A stretch of DNA of 64,000 nucleotides, taken from assembly GCA_019925105.1 (NCBI GenBank), contig JAHGAU010000034.1:310001-374000 (forward strand). Reading direction: 5' to 3'. The notes beneath the pieces were generated by a model. The model was given only the letters and a program-made list of their open reading frames with translations, had not been told where the DNA came from and searched no databases. A program made the position numbers and the translations under genes. This stretch comes from Niebla homalea. Its lineage: Eukaryota; Ascomycota; Lecanoromycetes; Lecanorales; Ramalinaceae. Of the stretch, positions 30,303-40,622 are shown in pieces. Within the stretch, counting starts at the first letter, position 1; the number at the start of each line of letters is the position of its first letter.

Positions 30303-30593
30303 ATGGCACTGCCGAGCCCTACCACCGGCGCCTGTGCGCTTCTTGACTCCGTCCCGACCGAGATTCGACTGCTCATTTACGCTCATGTCTTTATCCCCAC
30401 ACCACCGTCTGGCAGAGCCGAGGCCGCGCCCGGGTATCGGGCAGTCTGCGGGGGGCTAATACTGGGTTTCAATATCACAGCAGCTGGGAACAAGCTAAGG
30501 ACACCTCCGCAGTCCTCCCGGCCAGGAGCCGAAATTTATCGAGATAGCCGACGAATCTTGGGAGGCTTTACTCCCTTACCTTCAGGTATATGA
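30303..30593 (+). pseudogene. F-box/2EXR-like N-terminal fragment
   Basis: ATG-initiated 96-codon frame. Residues 13-30 (LLDSVPTEIRLLIYAHVF) match the short helix common to fungal F-box-like and 2EXR proteins (LP.E.R..IY..V). The rest (YRAVCGGLILGFNITAAGNK) has no known match to me. The frame ends at 30593; protein-like sequence at 31100-32695 could be later parts of the same gene but needs several frame changes. Confidence 0.4.
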
Positions 30594-30859
30594 TGCTTCG
30601 GACAGCCTCGAAGAACCTGACGTAGAGCAATGATGCGGACCTCACGGGGATGGGAGACTTCTATGTGAATCCCTTCACATCCAGGACCGGTCAGCATTAG
30701 GTGCACGTCACTTTCAAAAGGCGTGAATCAACCTCGAGCTTAGAGATTTAAGACTTCATCCCTCTCACTTGCTCCTGTAAGCATCCTCAACGCCGTCAGA
30801 CTGCCATTGTCCTAATACAGATAGTTCTCGGACTAGCTAGAAGGCCAGGTGGCTCAGTG

Positions 30860-32695
30860 AGTGCGCAAGCATGCATCGATTAGTACGTTGTCTATTCGGG
30901 AGCAATCCCACCACATGTGGAAGCGCACAAAAATCCTTAGGGATCTCAAGCGCTTTCAGGAGAGAGCTACCAAGATTCACGACCTTATCTTTCAACGTCT
31001 CAATCTTGAAGGAATCGACTTGCGATCCTTAGCTCGATTCAAGAACCCGCGATCAACCTCTAGAGGACTATCACAAGCAAGAGCCTGCGCAAGATACACT
31101 GATTTGCATGGGTATGGGAGGTAGCGCCACGAAGAGCATACGGCTCGCATTTGATGGCGTGCCCATGTGTCAATACTCTCGCGCGAACAGAACTCTCCGA
31201 ACCGCACGGCATGCTTGGTCCATCAAGATGGATACATTTGGGATAGAAACACATCGAATGAAGAAAATATTCCACTCGTAAGCACCTGAAAAGAGATCTC
31301 GGAAGGTTGAAGCTTCCATTCCACCCTACAGCATGCAACTGACAGATCTCATCCTGGCCAAGATCATGAACAGGACTACGGTGAAGCTTAGCGAGGATTG
31401 GCGTGGAACATTCAACAAATCTTGTGACCCAATTAGAATTCGCAAAATCACCAGGGATCGGGCCGTCATTTCAGTTGATGGGTATCTGTCTTATCTTTCA
31501 TAGAAGAACGTCTACGTCCTGCGCGGAGACGTCGGAGCACAGATGGCACCGAACCCAGGATCGTCGAACCACATCCTCAACAGGGATTGGAGTGAGAGTT
31601 GGGGGAGTAGGCGCCTACCCATCATGACAAATGGTTGGGATTTTTGGCCCGTTCGTATCACACCATGCTTAATATTCACATAGATAATCCAATGGCACCT
31701 GAAGCACGATCCGAGAATAGAAGCCGTCGGGAACACGCTCTCTCTGCGCCCTGATATTGGATCGCAAACAGCACAACAGAGAAGATTGTCCCTGGTTCAT
31801 CGAGCCCGTTCTGAAGGAGATCAGTGTCCAAGCAATGCCAGCGGACATCCTGGGGGAATTCAAAGGTCAAAGTCTTCTCCAAACAAGCTCAGAACACTAC
31901 ATCCGGGGCTCTCTATAAAGATCTCGGGCATGGCAGTTACAGATGCCACTCGAGTCATGCTCGCGTTCGAACACATGGACGCAGAAATTAGGATTCACCT
32001 GCCCCGTCCAACTTCGACGAGCACTATCCCAGCGTTCTTGGATACTCTCTGCTACTAAAAGGACATCTGGTTTGACATATTATCAGCACCATATCACGGC
32101 AATGGTCATCAATAAATATATAACCCCCCACATTCTTTAAGAGGGAAAACACCACTAATATCACCCTAAAGACTTATGTCGATTTCAAGACCATCCTGAC
32201 ACTGATCAAGGACGCCAACCCGGAATGGCTCGGTCACACACTGCCCTTGGGGGAGCTGGTGACAGGAGATGATCGCCTTCAGTTCGGGTGGGTCACAGTC
32301 ATGATGCAAATACTACAGAACGATTCAATGACAGCGTTGGAGAGCGCTATCATGGTTTCGTGATCGAAGATTGGCATCGCGTCTATACCTTGTTAGGTAC
32401 CTTTTGGCGCAAGTCCGCCGCGTCCCGCCAAACCGACCAGAAGGGTAGCTCCAAGCTCCAAACTAACTTGGCCGTCATACCCCACTACTTATCCCTGGAA
32501 GAGCTAAGCGACCGCACAGTATTCGGTGTGACAATGTCGTCAATTGACCACATGGCCCCTGATGGAGAGGAAATGTATGATTCCGGTCAGGTGAGCTCCT
32601 CCGAGGAGTCAGATGGTCTGCAAAATACACATCGCAGCCCACGGATGTACTTCAGAATGAAGACTTTTGGCATCCGTCGCGATCACGATGCGTGA
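30860..32695 (+). pseudogene. Unidentified relic block
   Basis: Several stretches read as protein in changing frames: MWKRTKILRDLKRFQERATK (near 30920), SIRLAFDGVPMCQYSRANRT (near 31135), TYVDFKTILTLIKDANPEW (near 32170) and, in the last frame to 32695, ERYHGFVIEDWHRVYTLLGT and LSLEELSDRTVFGVTMSSID. A GTAAGC..CTGACAG pair around 31278-31345 could be an intron. No family recognised; probably one or two decayed genes. Confidence 0.3.
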
Positions 32696-32826
32696 CATTA
32701 TCCGACTCTGTCTCAAGCCGCCCTTTTTCAGCGACAGTTGTGCGGAGAGAATGCCCGCTCATCACGGCCACGCGAGGAAAGATTGAAAAGGGGCTTTGTG
32801 GCTAATTATAAATAGCCACCAGCGAC

Positions 32827-32948
32827 TTACCAGACCACTTTAGCGTCTGGATCCTCCCTACCACCACATCATCAACAAGTTACCAGGCCACTTCAGCGTC
32901 TGGACCATCCGAGCCACTGCGCCATCAACAAGTTACCAGATCGTCTGG
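32827..32948 (+). repeat. 53-bp tandem repeat with internal palindromes
   Basis: Units 32827-32879 and 32880-32932 plus a partial third (32933-32948). Each starts TTACCAG and holds an inverted pair CCAGAC..GTCTGG or a close variant around a 9-base spacer; unit 1 and unit 2 end in ATCAACAAG. They differ in the middle, so the array is old. Confidence 0.8.
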
Positions 32949-33190
32949 CAAACATTCCGGCTCAACGAAAGTCCGGATTAGACAGGCCTGCAATAAGAAC
33001 GGCGTTTCGATCTGACTTCGTAAATGGAGACTTCTTCAGCCTTGAAACCAGCCGTCCTAAGCAGGGGTCAGCTTTATACTTTGAGGTATGAAAAATTTTG
33101 CTTATACCGGCCACATCAAGCTCGCATTCTAAAGTTTTATCGGCATCGTCGTCTGAACGCCCGCCCCGCAGGCTTGCTAGAAACTGGATC

Positions 33191-33396
33191 GCTCCGAGGT
33201 GAAGAAAAACGGGGTAGTACAGGTTATTTACCAAAGCGTCAAGGATTATGTTAGCTGTGGGCAATACGCGCAATTGATTGCCCCGAGATCCGGAAACATT
33301 CGGCGTTGGAGTGGAACTTGCATGATCCTCAAGTACTTCCTCTCTCTGCGCGATGGCATTTTGCAGGGCCCTAAGTTCCGCCGCATCAAGCCCTGA
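33191..33396 (+). pseudogene. Possible NLR-type (NACHT-associated) fragment
   Basis: The frame reads VVQVIYQSVKDYVSCGQYA. A hydrophobic strand followed by (I/L)-(H/Y)-Q-S-(V/A)-K-D-(F/Y) is a common element after the NACHT domain in fungal NOD-like receptors. Nothing else of such a protein is visible here, so this is only a hint. Confidence 0.2.
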
Positions 33397-34801
33397 TTTC
33401 AGCCATACATGGTCTTCGTCATCGTCAGGGAGCAGAACATCTCCTCACGGGTTGGTCTTGCATTTGTAGATCGGCGTCATGACGAAATCAAGTGGCGTCA
33501 TTGGTTTCATCGCTGTGCTGTTGACATCTGAGGAGCTCACAAAGCCGACTGCTCATCTTTTCTACGGTCGTTCAGACTTGCGGAGTCATCCTTCTTGTCG
33601 CCTTTGGTTAAATTCACTTTCGCCGCCAGTGTGCAGTAGATGTCTATGAAGATGTAAGTGTCGAATTGATGCCAGTTGCGAATTATCTCTTACGTTGAAG
33701 AAAGCACTGCAATACTCCACCTTTCCGGCATGTTTTGGAGACCCAGCAATCGTGCGCATCAGTCAAGTCCTGTACTTCATCAGTTGGAAGGACACACACA
33801 ACTTTCAAGGACAAAGCGGACACCCACCAATCATACTTGATCTCATCAGAATACACAGACACAACCTTCAGAGTGAAATCAAATACAGCTTCGAAAGCCG
33901 AGATAAAGGAGTACTCGAAGAATAATACGGTCAGACCCCTAAAGCTGCCATATTGTTCGATCACAGCACTTCCATCCTTCTCGAGTATTTCTTCAACTCG
34001 TAATTAAAAGTGCTGTCACTCCTGAGATATGAGACACTGTCCAGTACATACAAGCATCTTGGTCTTGATCCCCATCTTCCAATTTTCCATGTTCGAAACC
34101 ATTTGTGCTTTCGCAAGTCTGATTACGCGAAATGCCAATGGTATACTTTCGTATACACCCGTAGCATTGTTGATGAGATCCCTCAGAAAGGTCCGCTCAC
34201 CGGTGCTCTGCCTGATCTCCGCTGGCATAAGGGCACAGCATATCCTCACTGCTCAAAATTGGTGATATCCTCGTCAGACAGGAAGCTAGGCGGCATCTAA
34301 CGGGCACACCGGACGCGGAAGAACCCTATTTAACGAAGCTACTTTTGTTAAGTCTTTTACATTCGCAGTGCTAAGACTCAAAAGTTCAATACACTCCCCA
34401 CCCAGCCTTAACTTCCAGAATTGGTACGAGCATGTCAAGGTGACTGAATTAATGCATGAAGGATGGGACAACATACATCCTGCAGCATATTGGCATGAGT
34501 GGAAGGGCGCCACCATCTCCTTCCAGTGCATCAATACCACTGGCACAGATGACCAGGCGCTGAACTGTTCTTCCATCCTCTCTTTAGCCTAATAACACGC
34601 TGAATCCATGCGCCTTTATCTACGCTGGCTCAGCCTCCTGACTGATTCTGACCCTTCTTGACGCCATCAGTCACTTGTCACATAGGAGACGCAACTCTTG
34701 GCATGCAGGCAGCCATACCGTTTGCATCAAGAATCAAAGATCAATCAGCCAGCTCGACCTGATCCCACAAACTAGCTGCTGGCAGCATAGTCATCCTGGA
34801 G
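33397..34801. other. Gap with no supported gene
   Basis: Both strands have frames of 60-96 codons around 33680-34590. None carries a recognised motif, and opposite-strand frames overlap throughout. Confidence 0.35.
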
Positions 34802-35338
34802 ATGGCTCAATCAACAATAATCTTTCCTCTACGCAAGCTCCCAACCGACAACCGAGCTGTGTGTGCTCCCACAATTGCCTTTCTGGGGGACATGCCGCAG
34901 CAAGCAGACAATGGAGGTTTTCTGAGGCATAATGCAAAGCAGGGATGCCGTACATGCCATTGTACAGCGGACGACCGAGACAACCTTGACAATGACCTTA
35001 TTCGAAATGGCAGATACCACTACCAGACCACTCACCAACGAAGGCTAGCACAGAACATGACTCCCAACGACCAAGCGAAATTTGTGACAGAGACTGGGAT
35101 CAAAGTCGACGATCCACCCGTCGTCAAATTGGCACCCTCACTCGATCTCATCCAGTCGCGCACCTGGGATGCACCACATTCCGAACGGAGAGGATTGGGT
35201 AGGGTCTTGCAGAGTCACCTCATGACTGCAATTTTGACAAAGAAATGTGGCACCGCGTACATCAAGGCATTCCAAAACTTCCGATTCCGCTATGGCATGG
35301 ACAGAGCTTATCGTCTAAGACGAGCCCATCCATCTTGA
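34802..35338 (+). mobile_element. CACTA/Tnp2-like DNA transposase fragment
   Basis: 178-codon open frame from an ATG. It carries AFLGDMPQQADNGGFLRHN, then GCRTCHC as a zinc-knuckle-like cluster, NGRYHYQTTHQRR, and APSLDLIQSRTWDAPHSE followed by RGLGRVLQ. The combination of a GD-(M/L)P strand, H-N-x3-GC-x2-C-x-C and a later acidic residue beside GLG resembles Tnp2/Plavaka-type (CACTA superfamily) transposases of fungi. The rest of the transposase and terminal inverted repeats are not visible, so this is a fragment. Superfamily is an inference from motif memory. Confidence 0.5.
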
Positions 35339-35874
35339 CATGTTTTAGGATGACAATGAAAGCGGCTAACAAGGCTCAACGGGAGAGGCTCGTGTGTTCT
35401 GAGAACTGGTGACACTGTCGCCGTCCTTTTCAATCCGAAATAGGAATTCACCGGACCTATGCAACCACGGTAGCATTATGCATCTTAAGGTATATGTTAA
35501 CGATGATACAAGGAAGCAGCTTGCTGGAGGCCGACTCACAGAAAGGCCAACACCCTCTGAAGCTCCTCATCACTGAAGACCGCCTCCTTCATCGCTTGGT
35601 TTTGGGAGATCCGCCCAAATTTCCTGTATAAATAGATGGAGACTGTCGAGTCTAAGCTCACCTACGCCGAATGTGTCCAAATGGTTGAAAGGTTTAACGA
35701 TCGAGAGCATCATCTGAAGGTGTTATCTTACACTGCAAGGCAAGCGCCCCGTGGATTTCTACACGTTCGGTATGTTTCCTGCACAAAGGGTCCGACGAGA
35801 ACAAGTCAGGTCAATGTACTAGACAAGATCATCTAGAGTTGATCACATAGAATTCAAAATGAGTGGAGAGCGGC

Positions 35875-35898
35875 GAATCAGTCTTTCGCCGAGGTAAA
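35875..35898 (+). repeat. 24-bp exact direct repeat, copy 1
   Basis: The 24-mer starting GAATCAGTCTTTCGCCGAGG recurs exactly at 36231-36254, 356 bases downstream. It may mark a duplication boundary or short LTR remnants. Confidence 0.8.
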
Positions 35899-36230
35899 GA
35901 ATGCCTGTCACGCCACTCAAACGGCCCCAGAACTCACGCCTCCAGGTCTCGCTATTTATATGGTCGATTGCCGTACAAGTTCCCAGCATCAACGCAACTT
36001 ATACTCGACAGCCCCATCTCCAATGCCCTCTTATGCAGAGTGGGATGGGATGATCCTCTTGTACAATTGGAGGCCAATAAGTTCCTCCAGGCAGACTCGG
36101 CAACAACAAGGCAGATAGTTACTGACCATCGCTTGAATGTACTGCGTACCATGAAGTCGATCTACCCCCGGATGGTGGATACGGAAAGGCTCTCTTCGGC
36201 ACCCTCAGCTTTTATGGCACTCGTAGCGTA

Positions 36231-36254
36231 GAATCAGTCTTTCGCCGAGGTAAA
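36231..36254 (+). repeat. 24-bp exact direct repeat, copy 2
   Basis: Identical to 35875-35898. The interval between copies has no gene. Confidence 0.8.
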
Positions 36255-37460
36255 ACTGATCCCACAAATCCGGAAGAAAATCATGAACGCAGAATATCAA
36301 GCAGAACTGGACCGAAAAGTCCTATTAATGAAAGCAGATGTCAGGAAAGAACTCGAAGCAGAGATAGTGTTCCCAAATTGAAGCAGAAGGCAGTCGAAGA
36401 GCAACGCGCAAGCTTCGAAGCGTTTATGAAGTCAACGTCTTGAATCGCGGGTGCTCTCATTCTCTGGGGCGATAGTATGAAATACAACCACCGTGCTCTA
36501 CTCACAGAACTGAAGAATCTGCTTCATCTGCTTCACCTATGTGACCTGCTTTTCTGGACCATATAGAAACCTGAGCCCTGAGTCGTTACTTGTGGACGTT
36601 TGGATAAAACACGTAAAATGCATGTATGATGATAGGCCGATTCAGGGGCCGTTCAATGTGCCGCTGATGCCCCACCATCACATCGAGCATACTTCAGATA
36701 TTCAATGTCTTGCCTGGTCTTAAGGCACACCTTGTTAAATGAATTTGGAGTCCAGCAGAGACAACATGCATGTTCTCTTTGCGGCATTTGTACAGTATGG
36801 GAGCATCGAGCACGTCAGTCACTCTGCACCGTGAAACACACGAAAATGACCACCGTGGACGATTTCTCGTCTGGCGTTCTCGTTCAAATTCAAAATTACC
36901 AGCACAATACCATACAGAACGTCCCTTTGCGGCGCACCCATAATAAAAGAGACAGCTTCTTGGCTCCTGGTGGAAAACCGATGGTCAAACCGTGGATTTC
37001 AATGTCATCATCGACGGTATCCCTCTGATTCATGAGGATGCCAACCAATAAGGGAGGCATGAGCTATCTTGCGCTCTAGAATTGCCTTTGACGTCCAGCC
37101 AGCGCACAGAGCTCTACCAATACTCGGACAAGTGTGCCGTTTTCAACAGGGATGTGCTGGCCAGAATGCGTTTCGATAAGGATACCCCTCCTCTTCCAAA
37201 ACGCGTGGGAAACCGAGAAAAATTTTTAAGTCCGCAGGACAAGAGGTGGAAATAGAAGAATCTGCGTTCAATGTGTACCACCCCTGAGCTTCCTTAGATT
37301 CCTCCGACCTGTGTTTGGCCGAAAACGCTACAGCACTGGGAGTCGCCTCAATGCCTTCTCGTTGCACAACTGCAAGTTGCACTTCGACCAGATTCAAGAG
37401 ATTGGCCTGGATGCTCGTGAACTTGTAGAGGCTGTGGCTGATGCACTACCTGCTCTCCAC
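36255..37460. other. Gap with no supported gene
   Basis: Short frames only; a few protein-like strings (for example PFNVPLMPHHHIEHTSDIQ near 36650) are isolated by stops. Confidence 0.35.
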
Positions 37461-37574
37461 TGGCATGGCAAGAATTCGCCGGCATATCAAGAATTCACCG
37501 GCATACCAAGAATCCACTGGCATACCAAGAATATTGGCATACCAAGAACCTACTGGGATACCAGAATAGACGGC
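37461..37574 (+). repeat. Minisatellite, about six units of 16-20 bp
   Basis: Units follow GGCATACCAAGAAT plus a variable 2-6 bases (CCACT, TCACC, AT, CCTACT). Unit length is not a multiple of three, so no single peptide repeat is kept. Confidence 0.8.
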
Positions 37575-40500
37575 ATGGATGTCGAAATTGTTCTGAGCAG
37601 TTCGCCACAGGACAATCTACGGATCCTGGGATGACTTTTTTTTTAGCGCAGGGAAGGGGAAGAAAGAGTACGCCATAAACCAACGTAGGCGTCGTTACGC
37701 TAGAGTTGTGCTCTTTGAATCCTGGGTCAAATGATAGGCTGTGGCAAAGCCGTGATACTAGATACCGTGATAAAGCTGAGCCAGATAAGTTCTGAGACAC
37801 GTCCAAGACTTACTGTGCTGTCAAACCTTTGTTCACCGATAGATCGACGACTTGATAACGAGAATCAAACACGGTCACCTGCGTTCTCGTGGCTAGTAAT
37901 GGTCAACAACTTTAAAGCCTTAATTGATTCCATCATCCAAGACTGAGGAAGCGAAGGCTAGGCGTGAACGATTGGGCAAGAGGTAGTGGAGGCTGGCTGG
38001 TGGTAGTAGCTTGATGGACTGTTGTCACCTTCTGTCGAATCCGACTTTCATCTCCATTCCGCCTGAGGACCGTGCTCACATCTATACTTACATCTTCCTG
38101 CCGACCACCATCCATAATATCTAGCCAAGCGAGCTGCTCTCATACATCTCCCCTCCCCCAACTCATTCGGGATTTATTCTCTTATCGAACGCGTCCGACC
38201 ATTGGGTCCCTTCTTAACGATGGCACCCCTTTTCTTCTCCTCCAAGCCCGAGCTCATCTACGCCTTCGCCGGAAAGGCAGAAATCAAGCAGGGACTCGAG
38301 CATGCCTTACCTATGAGCTCCGGGAGCGCGTTCATTCCGAAACACTTCGTATGCTTCGAGCAATCTTTGAAGCCCTCAAGTCTCCCGAAATGCTCCGTAA
38401 TTCCCTGGTACCGACTTGGGACAGGTAGAGAACGACTTAAGAAGCAGTAAGGCCTTTTAGGCCCTCTGCACATATATGGTATCTTACATAAACATAAAGC
38501 TCCGCAGTGGTAGTACCGTCAATGATAGCATTATGTACTCCCTCGGCATAAATCGCCCGAGCAATAATGACTTATTCTTGTGGTCTGCCTGGTTATCGAC
38601 CCAATGTACCGTCAACAAGGCGATGCCCGAATCCGATGTCTTTGCTAAGTATCTAGGCTGGGTAAAGGGTTTTAGACGCTTTAAACCGCGGCGTTAAGCG
38701 AGATCCGCGAGATGGTTTATAGCGATCTGTTCCCTACCAAAATCCTACCATGGAAGAGGGGAGGGGGTTTCGTACGCACCGCCATACGAGGAACATGCCG
38801 ACAAGTGTACCAAGTGACCGCAAGGCTCTTCTATGTAAGAATAATGTTCAGATTCGACATCGCCTTTCCAAGATCGTACCGGCGGCGCTATTGCGGCTAT
38901 TGAACCTCATTATGCTGAATGTCAACATCGTGGACTTGCGGGGATCGTTTGGAGATATGATTACCTATAAAGGATTGAAAGTAATTCAGATAGCCGACTA
39001 CACCTAGAAGTCTTACAACTCCGAAGCGGTTTAACAAGAGAACTATTCGCGGGGGAGAATGAGGACGAGTTCCTTCCGATGGCGGACTTAATCTGCGACG
39101 AGGAAGGGGTAATAAAGTCCCTAAAGATCTCGGGCGGCTTAACGGTGCCGATGCCGATAGGCTGCTCAGGGCAGTAACCCTAAGGAGCATTGGCGGTACG
39201 TCTCAGTACACCTGGCTATTTCCTGAAGATAGATTTTGTCTTCCGAGGGTCCCCTCGTTCTTTCATTATCATCCATAGATCACTGAATGCATACAGTATG
39301 CAGCCACACGCATTTTCCTGATGCATCATAGCATCATGACATCTGCCACCATCAGATAAGTGAGCACGAAGGATGTTTTCTGTATCACAGTACTCGCTCG
39401 GTCATAGATGTCTTCTTCGTCAACAGCTTGGCCTGGCATAGCACAATGTGCAGGCGAGATCGGAGGGATCGCTTGTGCAGGACTTTCGGAAATATTTCGC
39501 GATGGCGCTAATGCGGCCAATGCCGGCGGGAATGCCCTAGCAGGTGGCCATTTTCTTTCCTTTTATCGCAATGAATAATTGATCGCCTTTTGTACTCGGT
39601 ATGCCAAGCCAAATTATTTGAATACTCCGTATAAAATGACGCATTCCCACCCACACCATGCGAACAGTTCAACACATGTTCTCAAGAACTATGCAAGATG
39701 TGACCACGCCTTGACTATCGAACATGGCCGATGCGCTTGTTGGACAGATTGAATCAAATGATGGCCACTTTCTTATCTAGAATCTCATTAGCCTGAAAGG
39801 GAACTTGTGGGGGAGGTCCAGAGCGTGATCGATGCACTTGTGGCTGTCTGAATCTTACTCAGTTTAATTGCTTTTTCTTACGGCGATTTAAAAAGCAAGG
39901 GAAGCACTTTCCGACATACAAAGGATCGACTTCACTCTCACCCAAAAATTGTTTTTCGTGTACGGAATAGAAGCAGTCTCCATCCCGTCGCATATATCAA
40001 AGGGTTTTGATTCGTCGATCTCTGGCCGCTTTGACCACTTTGAATCGAAACAACCCCGCCCCCCTTGGATTCATTCGTGCAGATGCCAGACGGAATACTT
40101 ATAGATACGTACCGGTCGCTTACCCCTCACGGATGCCCACCCTCGGACACTCCACCTGCAGCATCACACCCGCAGCATCACACCCATAAGTATGCTGGAT
40201 CTCGACGCCCAAGACAATGCTGTTGAGCAGGACATTCGCGGCACCTGTCCCGACGGTGTCTGGTTGGACATTGAGCCCAAGACTGGTGGGGCTGCTACAT
40301 CGTCTTATGTGGCTGCCGCATCAGCTTTTGCCGCCACCTCTCAACCACTCTTCTGGGTCTGCCTGCTGCTCTACTTTTTCCCTGGCCTCTTCTTCGACCA
40401 CACGGGGCAAGCTTTGTTGGATGCTTTCCGCCTTGAAGACTACCTTGCTGCCGGAAGTAGAACGATAGTTGGTTGATATCAGCACCAAGCCCAAACTCGA

Positions 40501-40622
40501 CACCATTGGCGCATATTGTGCGCTCACCACCTCTCCGAGTCTGATAAGCGCAGTCTTCAAGCATTACTCCAGAAGGCCGGATACTCTGAGCTTCGCAATC
40601 TTGCAGCATTACTCGACCCAAG
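37575..40622. other. Gap upstream of the MFS transporter
   Basis: No confident gene. 38140-39180 has protein-like pieces in several frames (LRMLRAIFEALKSPEMLR near 38355; a run near 38890 reading LRLLNLIMLNVNIVDLRG), again without a consistent frame. 40192-40476 is a 95-codon ATG frame with a hydrophobic middle, but its place just upstream of the transporter and the lack of a family leave it unsupported. Confidence 0.35.

Noticed and set aside
40192..40476. 95-codon ATG frame upstream of the MFS gene
   Set aside because: No family, no intron signals, and an equally long antisense frame; could be 5' leader sequence.
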